DNA of 64,000 nucleotides from contig OY744473.1 of the NCBI GenBank assembly GCA_963556145.1, forward strand, positions 4,588,001 through 4,652,000, in the 5' to 3' direction. How positions within the stretch are numbered: position 1 is the stretch's first letter; each line of letters starts with the position of its first letter. This document shows, one piece after another, positions 12,917-24,199 of the stretch. The position numbers and the translations under genes were made by a program. Source of the stretch: Hygrocybe punicea. Its lineage: Eukaryota > Basidiomycota > Agaricomycetes > Agaricales > Hygrophoraceae. The notes beneath the pieces are model-generated. The model did not search any database, was not told the origin of the DNA, and saw only the letters and a program-made list of their open reading frames with translations.

Positions 12917-15712
12917 TCATTCATCAAACTCGTTGTCCTCCTCCCCGAAGTCAACACCATCTGCCAAGTCTTCTGCTGGTAGCTGTGGCGTATTAGCATC
13001 ACAGAATGATACTCAGTGTGCAGCCTCGACCGATGTACCGGGATTCATGCTGCGCCTGATGCTCTCAATCTCTTCAATACCAAACTCAGAACAATACGTC
13101 TGTGTGAAGACCTTGTCGGTTTTCAAGAGTAGGGCATAGTACTGCTCATCGTATTTCTTAATGACCCCAAATGTCTCTGATGATGCTTTAGCACACCAGA
13201 TGTCATACGAGGTATAACGAGGAGACTTTTGGCTGGCCTTCTGTGCCTTGGTCTTCGCCTTGCGCGGGAGCCTTTCCTCATATTGAGGTATGACTTCGAC
13301 TGCAGCAGTGGGTGAACCAAGAGCGAAAACCATCCGGATTATTGGTAAAGGTTTCTTCTCGTCCACGTCGAAGAAGCGAACCAAGTAAGGATTCATGAGA
13401 TCGAATAAGATAGTATTTGGCTGCGTTTTAAACCTCACATCATTCTTGATTTGCCAAAAGAATGCAGAGACGTTTGAACGGCACAATTTTCCTGTGCCGA
13501 ACACAACCGGACCGATGATATCGATGCCACCTTGATTGTTTGCACAGAGACCCACACACCCACGATGGGCCAACCTCCACAGAAATTCACGATTGACCAC
13601 TCGGCGATCATCAAGTTTGACGAAATGAGAGAAGTATATCCTGGCATCCTTGAACGCGGTCTTGAATTTACGATTTGACTCGGTTTTCGTTCACCATTTA
13701 GCAGGAATGCTGCATAAGACGTCGTCATGCCACTGTTCCCCTAACAGTGCCTTTATGAATAACTCCACAGAGAAGGCTCGGGGCACCGTTGACACGTTGG
13801 GCATTTCGACGATAGGTTCTTGAGATCCTACCGTTGGCGTCGAGAGCTGTTTGCCTGCAGCAGCTATGTGCTTCTCACATGCTTTATCCGCCGCTAAAAT
13901 AAGGATTACTTGAGCGACCAACTCTCCTCGGTCCCCTTTATCCAGACCCATTGTTGTTAAATGTTCGAGGAGACTTGCGGGCACGTTAAATGTCGAACTG
14001 TACGCGCTCATATACTGACGAGCTGCCTCCGCGAGCAGAGGCTCCGATGGAGAGATCGTGACGGCTGTCTCAAAACCCTTATGAACGATCATACAGACGC
14101 GCATATATTTCTCCACTTGTTCCATCTCGCGAGCACGTGCCTCAGTTGTTTGGGCGTTGAATTCAAGCGCAAGCCGGACAGACATCAAAGCTAAGGCCAA
14201 CGTCCATGTCAATAGCAGAAAAAGTTGAATGGTGATTAAAGCTTGCCTAATTTCGCACTGGAGCCAGGGTTTTCGAGATCTTCCCCATGCATCAATTTTT
14301 GTCTCGCAAATTTTACAATATCACCCTTGTCAGCTAAGGTGCCATTTTTGTAACGTGATCCCCATCTTAAGGAAAGTCAATAGAGATCGACATGAATTCA
14401 AGAACGTTCTTACAGTGGACGACCAAATAGGACCATGAACCCTACTTTCGATACATCATTGATCCCGAAATTTTGTCCTTCAGCTGGAAACGCGTATGCC
14501 TTGACCATCTGGTCGAACCCAAGTGCCGAAAATGGGGCCAATAAACGTAAGATCAAAGCCCGAAGCCGGTCAGAGGAGTCAATATTGGGTGGTGGAGTCA
14601 AATCCTGGACCTTTCCTGTCGTAGATAAAAACAGGGCAAAGATAGGTAATGTCCTCAACCCTCGTATCCTCCGTCGATGCTGGGAAAAAGCCGTTGGAGC
14701 TCTAGGATTGTCTTCATTATTCGGAAAGCTCAACCCGTGCGCCTCATCATAAGCCAGTATTATCAGAGGAGGTTTTGACTGCAATGATTCGGCGGTTAAA
14801 GGCATGTCTGGTGCCAAGACCTTAATGAGCTCGAGGGCGGACTGATGCAGAGTCAATGGCTCTCCTCCCTCTGTACGTGTGTGAGATATGGCACATTGGA
14901 GGGGGGAAACAAACGGCACTGATGAAAATGATGACGGGACTACTATTGCATTCTGTTTTTCGGTCTTCTACAACATCCTTGCCACTCTTGCTTTGGTCAT
15001 TGATGTCCATGGGGATGATATCATCGCTTTCTGTGATTTCCATATCAATGCCACTGGTCTCAAGCGGGAGGTTCAAGATCTACACGTCATGATGCATCAT
15101 GATTTCGTAAAATAAAAAAAAGTCGAAAGTACTCACCAGTGTCGCACGACGTATTACGCTGTGGTAAAATTCCTGTCGCAGTTTTCCATGTTGTGAGTAA
15201 CGTTGACCAATAGTCATGAATAGTCTAAATTTCTGAGCAATGGAAGTCGGACGGTCCGCGGGTGGCATCTTCGAGATAATCCAGGCTAATTTATGGTCCA
15301 AAGTAGGAATAATCTTCGCCGTGGTCTCAAAAAGGCTTATCAAAAATGCTTGTGCACGATGGGATGCGTCGTCGGGAGTGAACGGAGCATGGACTAGAAA
15401 ACTCGAGACCACGTAATCGCCCGGGGGAAACCCTGAATGGAACAGAACATTGAATTCCGCTTTGAAAGGCTTGAGGAAAACCATACCAGTCCCTATTGTC
15501 CTCAAATTGATAGGGATGACAAAATGCTCCTTCGAAAGTTCGTCGATCATGCGAGACTTCCCCATGCCGGATGACTGGACCACAGCTAAAATTCGTGCAT
15601 AAATGTCTCGAGCTGGGTCACTGCACATCAGCAAATCGGCAAAAGGTTCTGCGAGACTTTCTGGTCTGGAGAGGTCTGGCCCAGACCAATTTTGTTCTGA
15701 CATGATTTTCAC
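12917..15712 (-). pseudogene. Crinkler-type body: P-loop NTPase-like protein, several exons, two in-frame stops
   Basis: Reading on the minus strand from 15712, the protein shows a Walker A-like VVQSSGMGKSR followed by IDELSK, then a Walker B-like LIILAYDEAHGLS (around 14750). This is the pattern of the large NTPase body found with CRN headers in fungi and oomycetes. Exon changes are suggested by a GTGAGT donor at about 15134, an acceptor near 15080, and breaks near 14890 and 14410-14210. The last long block (14212-12917) is one frame interrupted by TGA at 13691 and TGA at 13013. It ends in an acidic tail (GVDFGEEDNEFDE). Both stops could be C-to-T changes. The protein is probably non-functional unless the stops are sequencing or splicing effects. 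Such proteins are described as effector-like or conflict-related; nothing here shows the activity of this copy. Confidence 0.65.
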
Positions 15713-17992
15713 AACAATCCAGACACATCAGACCACGACAGCTAAGATACTATGGTGGCATTCAAGACCACTTATATAAATTTCGAGAACCAGATAAAAT
15801 TATCACTAAGTGTAAACCAGCTAACTTACGATATAAGTAGGAAGTACTAATAAGTTCTCACATTATATAGAAGTAAGTATGGTCCGTGCGGTTTTCAACC
15901 GTGTGAATATTTCAATGCATTCCATCACCCTCGCGCAACAAACGGCAACCAAATGCGCTCCCGCGCTCCCAAAGCCAATGACAAGACAGGCTACACGAAT
16001 GGTGATCAATGCGCCCCAAGGCTGAATGTGCCGTGGAGTTGGTGTACCACCTAAATGTAAGCCTTTTCGCTTTTTCAATTACTAGTACACTACTCTCAAA
16101 TATAATGACACCAGCTTACATGCAACGGAGACACAACAGCGATGGCAGCAAACAACATGCGGCAAAAGACAACACCTCAAGGTGGACAACAGAGAATGGA
16201 CCCGTTGCGCTCACCGCGGCAAAGTTAAGTTTTTCATTATTTTCACTAATTATCAACTGTAATGATGGCCACCGCAGTGACATAGCCAATGATAGGCAAC
16301 GAAGCCCAAGCAACATGGCCCTCCTCAAGGTATGTAAATTACATGCGAAAAAATATTACCTCGTGCCCAACGCCCAGACCCACAACCGCAACGCCCAACG
16401 CCTCCACCACCAACCGAAGGCTATGGCCCTGAACACCCCAACGGCGACCAATGCAAGAGTGGAGATAAGATGAAAGCAGCGGGGGCTAGCATGCCACCCA
16501 CTGTAATTTGTTTTTATTTTTATTTTGCCCATTACTATGATACCCACGCCCAGCTCAGTGACGTGCACCTCAACGTCTCCACGCACCACACGCACCACGA
16601 ACAAGAGCCAGTGCAGGGTACCAATGGCAACCAGGAGGAGACGATGACGAGTCCGGTGCAACAGAAGCAGCGGGGGCTGGTGCCCCACTGAGTCGGTACA
16701 TTTTTCTCTTTTCTTGTCTTGTTTACTGACTGACTCTGGCCGTGCCCAGTTCACACCCATACCCGTATACACGCCCACCTCAATGTCTGTACCGACAACG
16801 CCCACAAGACACAAGATGCCCAGCATCGGACAACGATGGCGGTGCGAGGGAATATGGGCAGACGGGCAGCGGACGCGGTGAGCGTGGTGTGCCCACCCCA
16901 GCTGGCAAAGGTACGATTTTTTTCGCATCTGTTACTGACCAACTATGGTGGTGCATACCCACACCCACACTCCTGAGCCCATGCCGTCACGCCACTCCCA
17001 GGAACAAAGTATGGCGACAAAGCCACTGCCAGCACTGAACGACCCTGCCCATAACGGTCCTGATGGACACATGGGCAACACCGAGCCCAGGGCCATGTGC
17101 AACGGACAGGAAACCCAGCCGAACAATGCCCGACACCGAATGCGTCAACCAGCCAAGCCCACCCGTACGCTCCCGGTGCCCTCTCCCTGTGCACCTCTCT
17201 CTTCTCCCCCTTCTCCCTTTGTTTGCCCCCTCTTCCATTCTGCCCATATTGATGGATAATGATGACAGGTGGTGCATGATGAAGAAGAGAATGGAGCATG
17301 GATACACGTTGCGAGGATGGTTGCTGTATTGGCTCTGGATAATTTATCTTTTGAGTTTGTTATCAATGTATTATTTTTCTGTTATTCTATTGTTATAATA
17401 CATGGTCTGGAAATCTGTCTGAGCTGGTCTGGGAGTGGTCTGGTCCAGATGACGCCATCTGGAAGTGGTCGGGCGAAATTAGAATCTAACATCATGGTCC
17501 GGAAGGTTTTATGGTCTGGACTGGTCGGGCCCAGACCACCCCAGACCTGTCAGACAAATTGCTGATTTGCTGATGCACACTTTTGAAATCGATGTATAAA
17601 GGGCTTTGTGCGCTTTCCCAATGAATGGACTCTCCCAGGAGAGCATCGTGGCTAAAACACGGGATGAGTTGCGGTTGGCGAAAGATTGATGGAGACTACC
17701 TTTGCGGCCTTGCTCATCGCCTGAGGCTACAGTCGAAGCGTCTACATCAGGGGAGAGGACAGGAAGCCCATGGAACCCAACTGAAAAGCATCACCAGTTC
17801 ATAGTAAGATGAGGGAGGGACGATAGGGAGAATAAACAAGCGACCGAGGCATCCACGTGCGTGAACAGTAAGCAAGGGAATGAAGATGACGTCGGTTGAG
17901 CAAAGGACGTAAGGGGCAAATGCAAAGCGGTAGTGAAATAAGACGAGTATGGCATATTAAACGAATATGAGAATGAAAGCATGGAGGCTCAC
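15713..17992. other. Spacer between CRN body and CRN header, with intron-like repeats and GGTCTGG arrays
   Basis: Near 15655-15690 and 17400-17560 related GGTCTGG/CCAGACC clusters occur in opposite orientation, as subterminal repeats of an inserted element would. Between 16050 and 16970 the + strand has a series of blocks that look like short introns: GT starts, pyrimidine-rich or T-rich middles, CTAAT/CTGAC-like branch sites and CAG ends (for example 16056-16111, 16331-16377, 16501-16553, 16690-16749). They separate His/Pro/Thr/Asn-rich sequence. I do not recognise a protein. On the minus strand a short open stretch around 17780-17525 could be a second exon following the header. Confidence 0.35.
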
Positions 17993-18326
17993 CGGTATGT
18001 GGCAACTGCACGACAATGTGCAGGTGCTTTCTCTTCGGGGGTTCTGAGAAGACTTCTGATAATTCATCCGCAATGGATAAAGGTTTTTGGCCTGTGGGGT
18101 TAAAGTTGCTGATGTTCTGATTGAGATTGTCATCGATTGGAATAGAAACATTCCAGAGAGACAAGTTTTGAGCGAGAATGCCGTTGAGTTTACATTCCTC
18201 CTTGATGGCTTTCTTGAGGTGACCAACAGAATCATTCTGTGGAATGTCGACTGCCAGTGGAAAGACTTGGTTGAGCTCGGGATCATCGGTAAGGACCTGA
18301 CAGAAGAGTCGGAGAGTGTGAAACAT
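17993..18326 (-). CDS. Crinkler (CRN) header domain, first exon
   Basis: About 111 residues start MFHTLRLFCQVL. Features seen include VFPLAVDIPQNDSVGHLKKAI, LWNVSIPIDDN, PLSIADELSEVF and, at the end, EPPKRKHLHIVVQLP. These are the hallmarks of the ubiquitin-like N-terminal header of Crinkler-family proteins. A GTGAGC donor at 17992 ends the exon just after ...HTG, which is where header exons commonly stop. The NTPase-like body lies 2.3 kb further along the same strand, so the two may be one gene enlarged by insertion, or two genes. No stop or frameshift is seen in the header itself. An ATG slightly further upstream (18373) is in another frame and is rejected. Confidence 0.8.
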
Positions 18327-18451
18327 GGGTGTAGCGTTCGTTCGCTGGAAGAAAGGGGTGAGATATAGTACAAGGACAGCCTAGAAACAATGATTAATCC
18401 ACATAAACGAACCGAGGGTCACCCTCAGTAAAAGTGAAAATTCGTGTGAAT

Positions 18452-18660
18452 GTAGTGTTGGTCGTGTCATAGTCGAAATCGACTAAACTTTGACTAAAGG
18501 GCGTTTTAATTAATTCTGCATGACTAACTATTGACTAGGTTAGTTGTGTGACAGTCATCTCAGTGGGCTACCGTCGTCAACGGAATACATGTGAAAGTCA
18601 TGTAATAGTCCGTTAATAGTCGTACTTTTAGAAGTCAGACAGCAGTCAGGAATCAGGTAT
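18452..18660. repeat. Fragment of a TAGTGTTGG-ended element with TGACTA repeats
   Basis: TAGTGTTGGTCGTGTCATAG is followed by many GACTA/TAGTC pairs (GTCGAAATCGAC, TTGACTAAA, ATTGACTAGG, AATAGTCCG, AATAGTCG). The start resembles the hAT-type ends elsewhere in the window. No matching right end is found before the Harbinger element, so it is probably truncated. Confidence 0.4.
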
Positions 18661-18896
18661 ATTGAAATCCCACAATACAATGTAAGAGCTAGTTCGGCTA
18701 CCCGGTTGTTAGATTACATAAGCTGTTAGATACCAATGACAAGCTTCGGCTGGGCGGCATCTGTGATGGAGCTAGAATTTGCTCATCGATTATGAACGGT
18801 GAAGTGCACATCCAGCAAGCCAGCCATCAACGACGAGTCCGCACTGTGCTCGTTGCACTCGTCACTCTGCTTAGCCACTTTTCGGGCCTCTTATCA

Positions 18897-20111
18897 ATGT
18901 CAAAAAAAGTCTCGAAGGAGCGAGCCCAGTGGACTGATGCCGAAGCCAATGCCCTCCTCGACTACTTAATCACCCACAAAGGAGAGGCAGGGGACAGAAT
19001 GAATTTCAGGTCACCTACATTCCAGGCTGCACTTCCTCATGTTGCGCTGCACCATGTCAAGGGTCCCCTGAAGACGGTCAAGATGCTAAAAGGAAAATAC
19101 GGTCTGGTACAGTGGTTTCTCCATTATCAGAGAGAAAAAAACTGTCTGACTTGATTCATTAGATCAGAACCACATACAATATGATCTGCACCTGGAAAAA
19201 TCTATCAGGAGTGCACTGGGATGATGCAACTGGTGCAAGTGTCTTCACGGATGCGGAGAAAAAGGCCTGGAATGATTTTGTTGCCGTCAAGGTTTGTGAG
19301 ACCAAAATTTCTTCAATACTATATTTTGACAGTGATACAGAGTCACAAGTCCATCCTACCCTTCCGGAACCATGGCTGGGTACATCTGGAAAAAGTAGAA
19401 ATGCTCATACCCCCCGTTGCGAAAGGTCTCGATGTCCATCGGCCAAATTTAGCTCCATCCTTTGCATCCCAGGCCAATAATGAAGCCGATGATTCAGCCG
19501 ATGATTCAGCCGATGATTCCGCCAATGAGGAGATTTCCTTTATCCAATCCATCAACACAGACATCAGTAATTCAAAAGGCAAGGGCAAGGCACCAGAGAC
19601 CACCACTCGATCTTCCCTTCCTGTCCCATCCATATCCAGCTCGAGCAAATGAAAGTATTCAACAGTCAATGATGCCGCATCCTCCACACAGGAAAGTGAC
19701 CAGAAATCATTGAAGTCCGTACATTCGACCCACTCCATAAAGTCTGAATCCAAACCTGCACATGCCGGAGATGTGAAGCACATTGCTTCTAAGTCGAAGC
19801 CCAAGGCGAAGTCATCCAAGAGCACAAACACTCAGGCTGATGCTTCAGAGGCCATTGGCCGGCTTGCTGATGCATTTGAGATGAGCCTGTCGCCAAGTGT
19901 TATCAATCCGCTTGCACACCACCGGATGGAAGCTGCCAAAGCCGTTATGGATGACGACAATGGACTCGATGTGATGCAGAAGGCAAGGGTGATCAAAATG
20001 TTTGCGAAGGAGAATGCCTTGGCCGAGATGTATCTCATCGTCAGGAGAGACAAGTCTGTGATGGATCCATTCCTTTCCAAACTTCTGAACACCCTGCCCT
20101 CCTCAACGTAA
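18897..20111 (+). pseudogene. Myb/SANT-like DNA-binding protein of the Harbinger element (three exons, one stop)
   Basis: The ATG at 18897 gives MSKKVSKERAQWTDAEANAL, placing the SANT-like helix set at the start (WTDAEANALLDYLI...LKTVKMLKGKYG). Introns are 19107-19162 (GTACAG...TTAG) and 19292-19340 (GTTTGT...ACAG). Both keep the frame, joining KYGL to IRTTYNM and FVAVK to SHKSILPF. SGVHWDDATG is typical of the second half of this domain. A Ser/Lys-rich linker follows, with a short ADDS repeat near 19490-19520. One TGA at 19650 (likely former CGA) interrupts it before a helical C-terminus (MEAAKAVMDDDNGLDVMQKARV). In PIF/Harbinger elements such proteins bind the TIRs and carry the transposase into the nucleus. 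Confidence 0.8.
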
Positions 20112-20290
20112 TGAACATTTTTTGTAGTGTGTTGTATTCCCTCTCCGTGTATGTAACTGTACTGTATCAAATTCATGTGCTTGTGCCTTCGGAAGTGAAT
20201 ATGATCGCGAAAACAAATAGCATTGAAAAAAAAAAAACATATAGAGGTATTCATGTAGGTACAACCTGATAGTCCACGCTGGCAAATACC

Positions 20291-21720
20291 CTATTCCTCT
20301 CCGCACTCGGAGTCACAGCTTTCCTCATCGTTGCATTCCTCATTGTACTCTTCACCATCTGTCTCCTCGTTGTCATCAACATCCATTCGGTCTTGCTGGT
20401 ATTCGGCCCACACAGCTTCTGCAATTCCATCTCGCCATTCCTTGGCACTGTCATCATCATTGAAGTTGATACCTGTGTTAAAATTGTCAGTGTCGAGTAC
20501 GTGGTCCCCAGCCCCTTCATTCCCGATGTCTTCATCGTCATTTCCATCCAGCGGCGACTCCATATGGATGCGAATGAAGTTGTGCAAGGCACTCAATGCA
20601 GCCGGCAGCTGAGCTTTTATTTTGAGGCTATACTGCGGCGCCAATAGCAGAATTCGGAATCGGCGCTTGAGGACTCCAAAAATGCGTTAAATAACATTTC
20701 TTGCCCATGCATGACGTAGATTGAAAAGCTCTTCCTTCGTCTTGGGCCTAGAGATATCAGATCAATATATTAGATATTATAATTTGGACAAGGACATACT
20801 GCAGGCGAGCACATCCCCATTCCTTCAGGTGGTATCGAACGCCACGGTATGGTGTTAGCAAATATTTGCATAAAGGGTATCCTGCATCCGCAAGCCAAAA
20901 TTTCCCAGCAGGTGGTAAAAACCCATGTTCCTGGGCATCTTCATAGACCCGGGCATCAGTTGCCGATCCTTCCCATCCGGTGAGAGAAAATAAAAACAGC
21001 AATGAAAATGAGCACGCAAACAGGCAGTTTTGGGTGATACCTCCCTTCCGATTTCGGTAAGATGAGCGGGCAGGTGACGGTGGGGCACAATGAATGTGAC
21101 TGCCGTCGATGGCACCGACTGCGTGGTGAAAAAAAGGGTGGAATTTTGAGTTGTTGAGAATTTCGGGGGGACATGGGTCCTCGGCTGTCGGAAGTTTGAC
21201 ATAGGTCGTGTAAAATGGAGGGGAAGAGAAGAATTGCAGAATGCACCGAAAGTGCCTATTAAGTGATGATGGCGGATTAGAACCTATCGGAAGATTAGAC
21301 TGCAAAAAAACTGCCTCACCTAGAGATTGTATCGTTAGATTGCTGAAATCGCTCTGCCAGATGACGGATCGTCAATCCAGTGACAGAAGCGTGCAAGAAA
21401 ATAGCAAGCTGCTCTTCAAGCGAAACCCAACGAGAATCCTCCAAACCAAGGTCTCGCATGACCCCAATGAGCTTATGAAAGACTTCTTTGCGAACGCCAA
21501 GCGAATGAAAAATCCAATCTGGATGTCCCAAGAGGAGTTCATCAACCCAAGCCTGACCAGAAAGAAGTGATGTATGAAGTGGTTGCGGCCAAGCTCTGGA
21601 GCGAGGGAGCACAAAATTGAAAAGAAGAGTAATGAGAGCCAGTGTGTAGCGCATCAGACGTGACCGCTGACTGACAAGTGCAGCAGTACGGTTGACCTCG
21701 ATGTCGTGGTATTGGTCCAT
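20291..21720 (-). pseudogene. PIF/Harbinger transposase with catalytic Glu codon lost
   Basis: Three exons on the minus strand: 21720-21320, 21255-20800 and 20747-20291. Introns are 21256-21319 (GTGAGG...ATAG) and 20748-20799 (GTATGT...CTAG). Exon 1 holds a helix-turn-helix-like segment (LTIRHLAERFQQSNDTIS). Exon 2 gives GAIDGSHIHC (first Asp), SATDARV and LADAGYPL (second Asp). Exon 3 has FNLRHAWARNVI then TAA then RIFGVLKRRFRILL. In this family the third catalytic residue is a Glu exactly where the TAA stands, consistent with one GAA to TAA change. An acidic tail rich in Asp/Glu follows. The rest of the protein is well preserved. Confidence 0.87.
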
Positions 21721-21850
21721 TGTTTAAAGTTACCATTATCTAATCTAAAGAGAAATTCTAGCTCCGTCACAGATGCCGCCCAGCCGAAGCTTGTCATTGG
21801 TATCTAACAGCTCATGTAATCTAACAACCGGGTAGCCGAACTAGCTCTAA

Positions 21851-22488
21851 GGTAGCCGTAACTCATGTACATCTAATGTCACATGACCAAGTGTGATAAA
21901 GTGTGACAAAACATGAAGAAATCAAGATGCCGATTAATTAAGACATTCTGCTCAAATTGTGCTTGCAACAGAATTTTAGATTATGTTAATCAAAAATATT
22001 GGCACGGATGAAATTTTGATATCACATCTGGGCAAGCTGGCATCTAGTTTCAAGGCCAGAGAGAATTTTGCGTGATTTCCCGAATTGGGTAGACACAAGT
22101 TAGCATGAGTGAAAGAAACAGCCTCTAACTCCATCAATGGACAAACTAAGCAAATGTTTCATATATATTAAACATAGGCATAAGTTAATCAGTCATTATT
22201 TGCCTACTATTGACACAAGGAAAGTAACGAGCTTTGTGGAGCACTTAACAAAAAATGCTAACTTCAATGGTCACAACGATGTCACAGCACATGACATTGG
22301 ATGCACATGGATTACGCCTACCTTAAGTTATTGTTAAATGGGGAGGAGGATGAGGGGAGGGGGCAATGAGGAAAAGGGGAGGGGGAGGGGGCCAGGGAAC
22401 ACCAGAGCAAGGAAAGAACAAACTGAAATTAGGCTTTCAACGTCTTCCGGAGCGCTTTCCTGACTTTGCGCTAAAAAAGAACCTGTTA
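21851..22488. other. No gene seen; G-rich purine tract
   Basis: AT-rich sequence without convincing coding potential. At 22337-22400 a G/A-only stretch contains several runs of four to six G and could form a quadruplex. Confidence 0.4.
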
Positions 22489-23336
22489 CACAGGGTGCGC
22501 AGTAGCATATCATGTCACACAGTATCTTGAAAGTACTTGACAAGTATACTAAATATCATTACCATAACATTCAACATGGTATTGTAACAGTATTCAGACA
22601 TAAACTACAATACTTGTGCTCAAATTCATCTGAAGGTATGAAGGCAAATGAGACTTATACCTTTTCAATAACATCAAGCCTTTTGTTTCACTACTTTTAC
22701 TGTATCTAAAGCAAAGTACCATATAGTTCGGATAGAATACTTGCAGCCTAAGATGAATAAAAGTATTAAACTAGTAAGGAAGTTGTGCCACTTTCACTAC
22801 TAGGATACCTTTTGAATCCTTTCAAGATACAGTGTGAAATAGTATAGTACTATTGCCATATTGTGGATTTAAGATACTGTGTCAATACTTTTAAGATACT
22901 GTTTCCGTACTTTTATTATAATAAAAGTATCTTAAAAGTATTGACACAGTATCTTAAATCCACAATATGGCAATAGTACTATACTATTTCACACTGTATC
23001 TTGAAAGGATTCAAAAGGTATCCTAGTAGTGAAAGTGGCACAACTTCCTTACTAGTTTAATACTTTTATTCATCTTAGGCTGCAAGTATTCTATCCGAAC
23101 TATATGGTACTTTGCTTTAGATACAGTAAAAGTAGTGAAACAAAAGGCTTGATGTTATTGAAAAGGTATAAGTCTCATTTGCCTTCATACCTTCAGATGA
23201 ATTTGAGCACAAGTATTGTAGTTTATGTCTGAATACTGTTACAATACCATGTTGAATGTTATGGTAATGATATTTAGTATACTTGTCAAGTACTTTCAAG
23301 ATACTGTGTGACATGGTATGCTACTGTCACCCTGTG
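22489..23336. mobile_element. Near-perfect palindromic MITE, PIF-like TTA duplication
   Basis: The two halves are reverse complements over about 415 bp each, from CACAGGGTG at 22489 to CACCCTGTG at 23336, meeting around 22905-22920. The left half has an extra 11 nt near the centre. TTA flanks both sides (22486-22488 and 23337-23339). Identical open frames on opposite strands are mirror images, not genes. A transcript would fold into one long hairpin. Confidence 0.9.
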
Positions 23337-23998
23337 TTAGAGACCTTTTTTTTAACAAAAGAAATAAAATACATTGTGAAAAATCTTACGATGATGAACG
23401 TTGTGGTTCTGGACAAATAGAAGAGAGTTGATATGATAGACTGGAATCGGGGGTATACAAGACGTCTCTCAAGTATGTAAACTATAGGGGGTATTTATGC
23501 GAAGTTGGTTGTTAGGACAATAAAGGGTGAAGAAGGCAAGACAAATAGACGGCATGCGACGGAACTATGGTGCAATAGGGATGAAATGGAACTGAAACAA
23601 AGGGTATAGCACCATGCGAAGCAATTTCCAAAATATCTAGAGGATAGGAGCTATAATGTTTGAAATAAGTGAAACATGTCGCATAAAGACTTCCCTGGAA
23701 CCGGAACGGAATTGGAATGGAATAGGGTAAATGGTATAAGTGTGGATGATGTCAGAGAGGCTCGAAATATGTTTCCGAAGGGGGCCGAAGCACTCCGAAG
23801 AAAATTGCCATAATGTCAAATTATTGCCTGTATCGCGCGCATCGTGCTTTCGCATCACAATGGAGATACATATAAATCGGGATGTTTTGCAATGAATCGC
23901 AGCATGTCGAGGCTAGAATAGGTCCAATAGAGGGTTTCCATGCTTAGGGACGTGCGCTGCATATCAGCGTGAGTCGAAGAGCACTCTTATCACCACAT

Positions 23999-24144
23999 TG
24001 GAGTGGTCCCTAGGGACCTCTCAGGGGCTCACGCAGGACTCGAAGGGAAAGGTCGATGGATGGATGGATCAACTGACTACTACATCAGGAACTGCCTACT
24101 GACTAAGGGTCTGGTCACGTGATGTGCCAGGCACAACTACTACA
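23999..24144 (-). repeat. Diverged LTR of the small CCGN-targeting family, with start of the internal region
   Basis: Starts TGGAGTGGTCC and ends CAACTACTACA. It retains the TCACGTGA block and the GGGGCTCACGCAGGACTCGA block. On its left lie ATCACCAC and GAGTCGAAGAGCAC, matching the internal region that follows the 5' LTR in the copies at 28659 and 37365. It is therefore a truncated element lying on the minus strand. The remaining sequence from 23340 to 23950 shows nothing I can name. Confidence 0.7.
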
Positions 24145-24199
24145 GCGGTACATGGGGACTCATTGGGGAGGGCATTGAGGCACAGATTATCAACAAATC

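Larger units (their letters stand above)
18686..21847. mobile_element. Second PIF/Harbinger element, Myb-like plus transposase
   Basis: Long TIRs of about 100 bp begin GAGCTAGTTCGGCTACCCGG at 18686 and are mirrored at 21847. Both sides continue with a shared GTTAGATACCAATGACAAGC block. TAA is duplicated at 18683-18685 and 21848-21850. The element carries a + strand Myb/SANT-like gene and a - strand transposase, convergent, the same plan as the element at 6979-12469 but with an unrelated accessory protein and different TIRs. Confidence 0.93.

Noticed and set aside
17957..18373. Alternative 138-codon minus frame overlapping the CRN header
   Set aside because: Out of frame with the header motifs and Ser-rich by chance.
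22512..23314. Two identical 65-codon frames on opposite strands
   Set aside because: Mirror images within the palindromic MITE, with no coding features.
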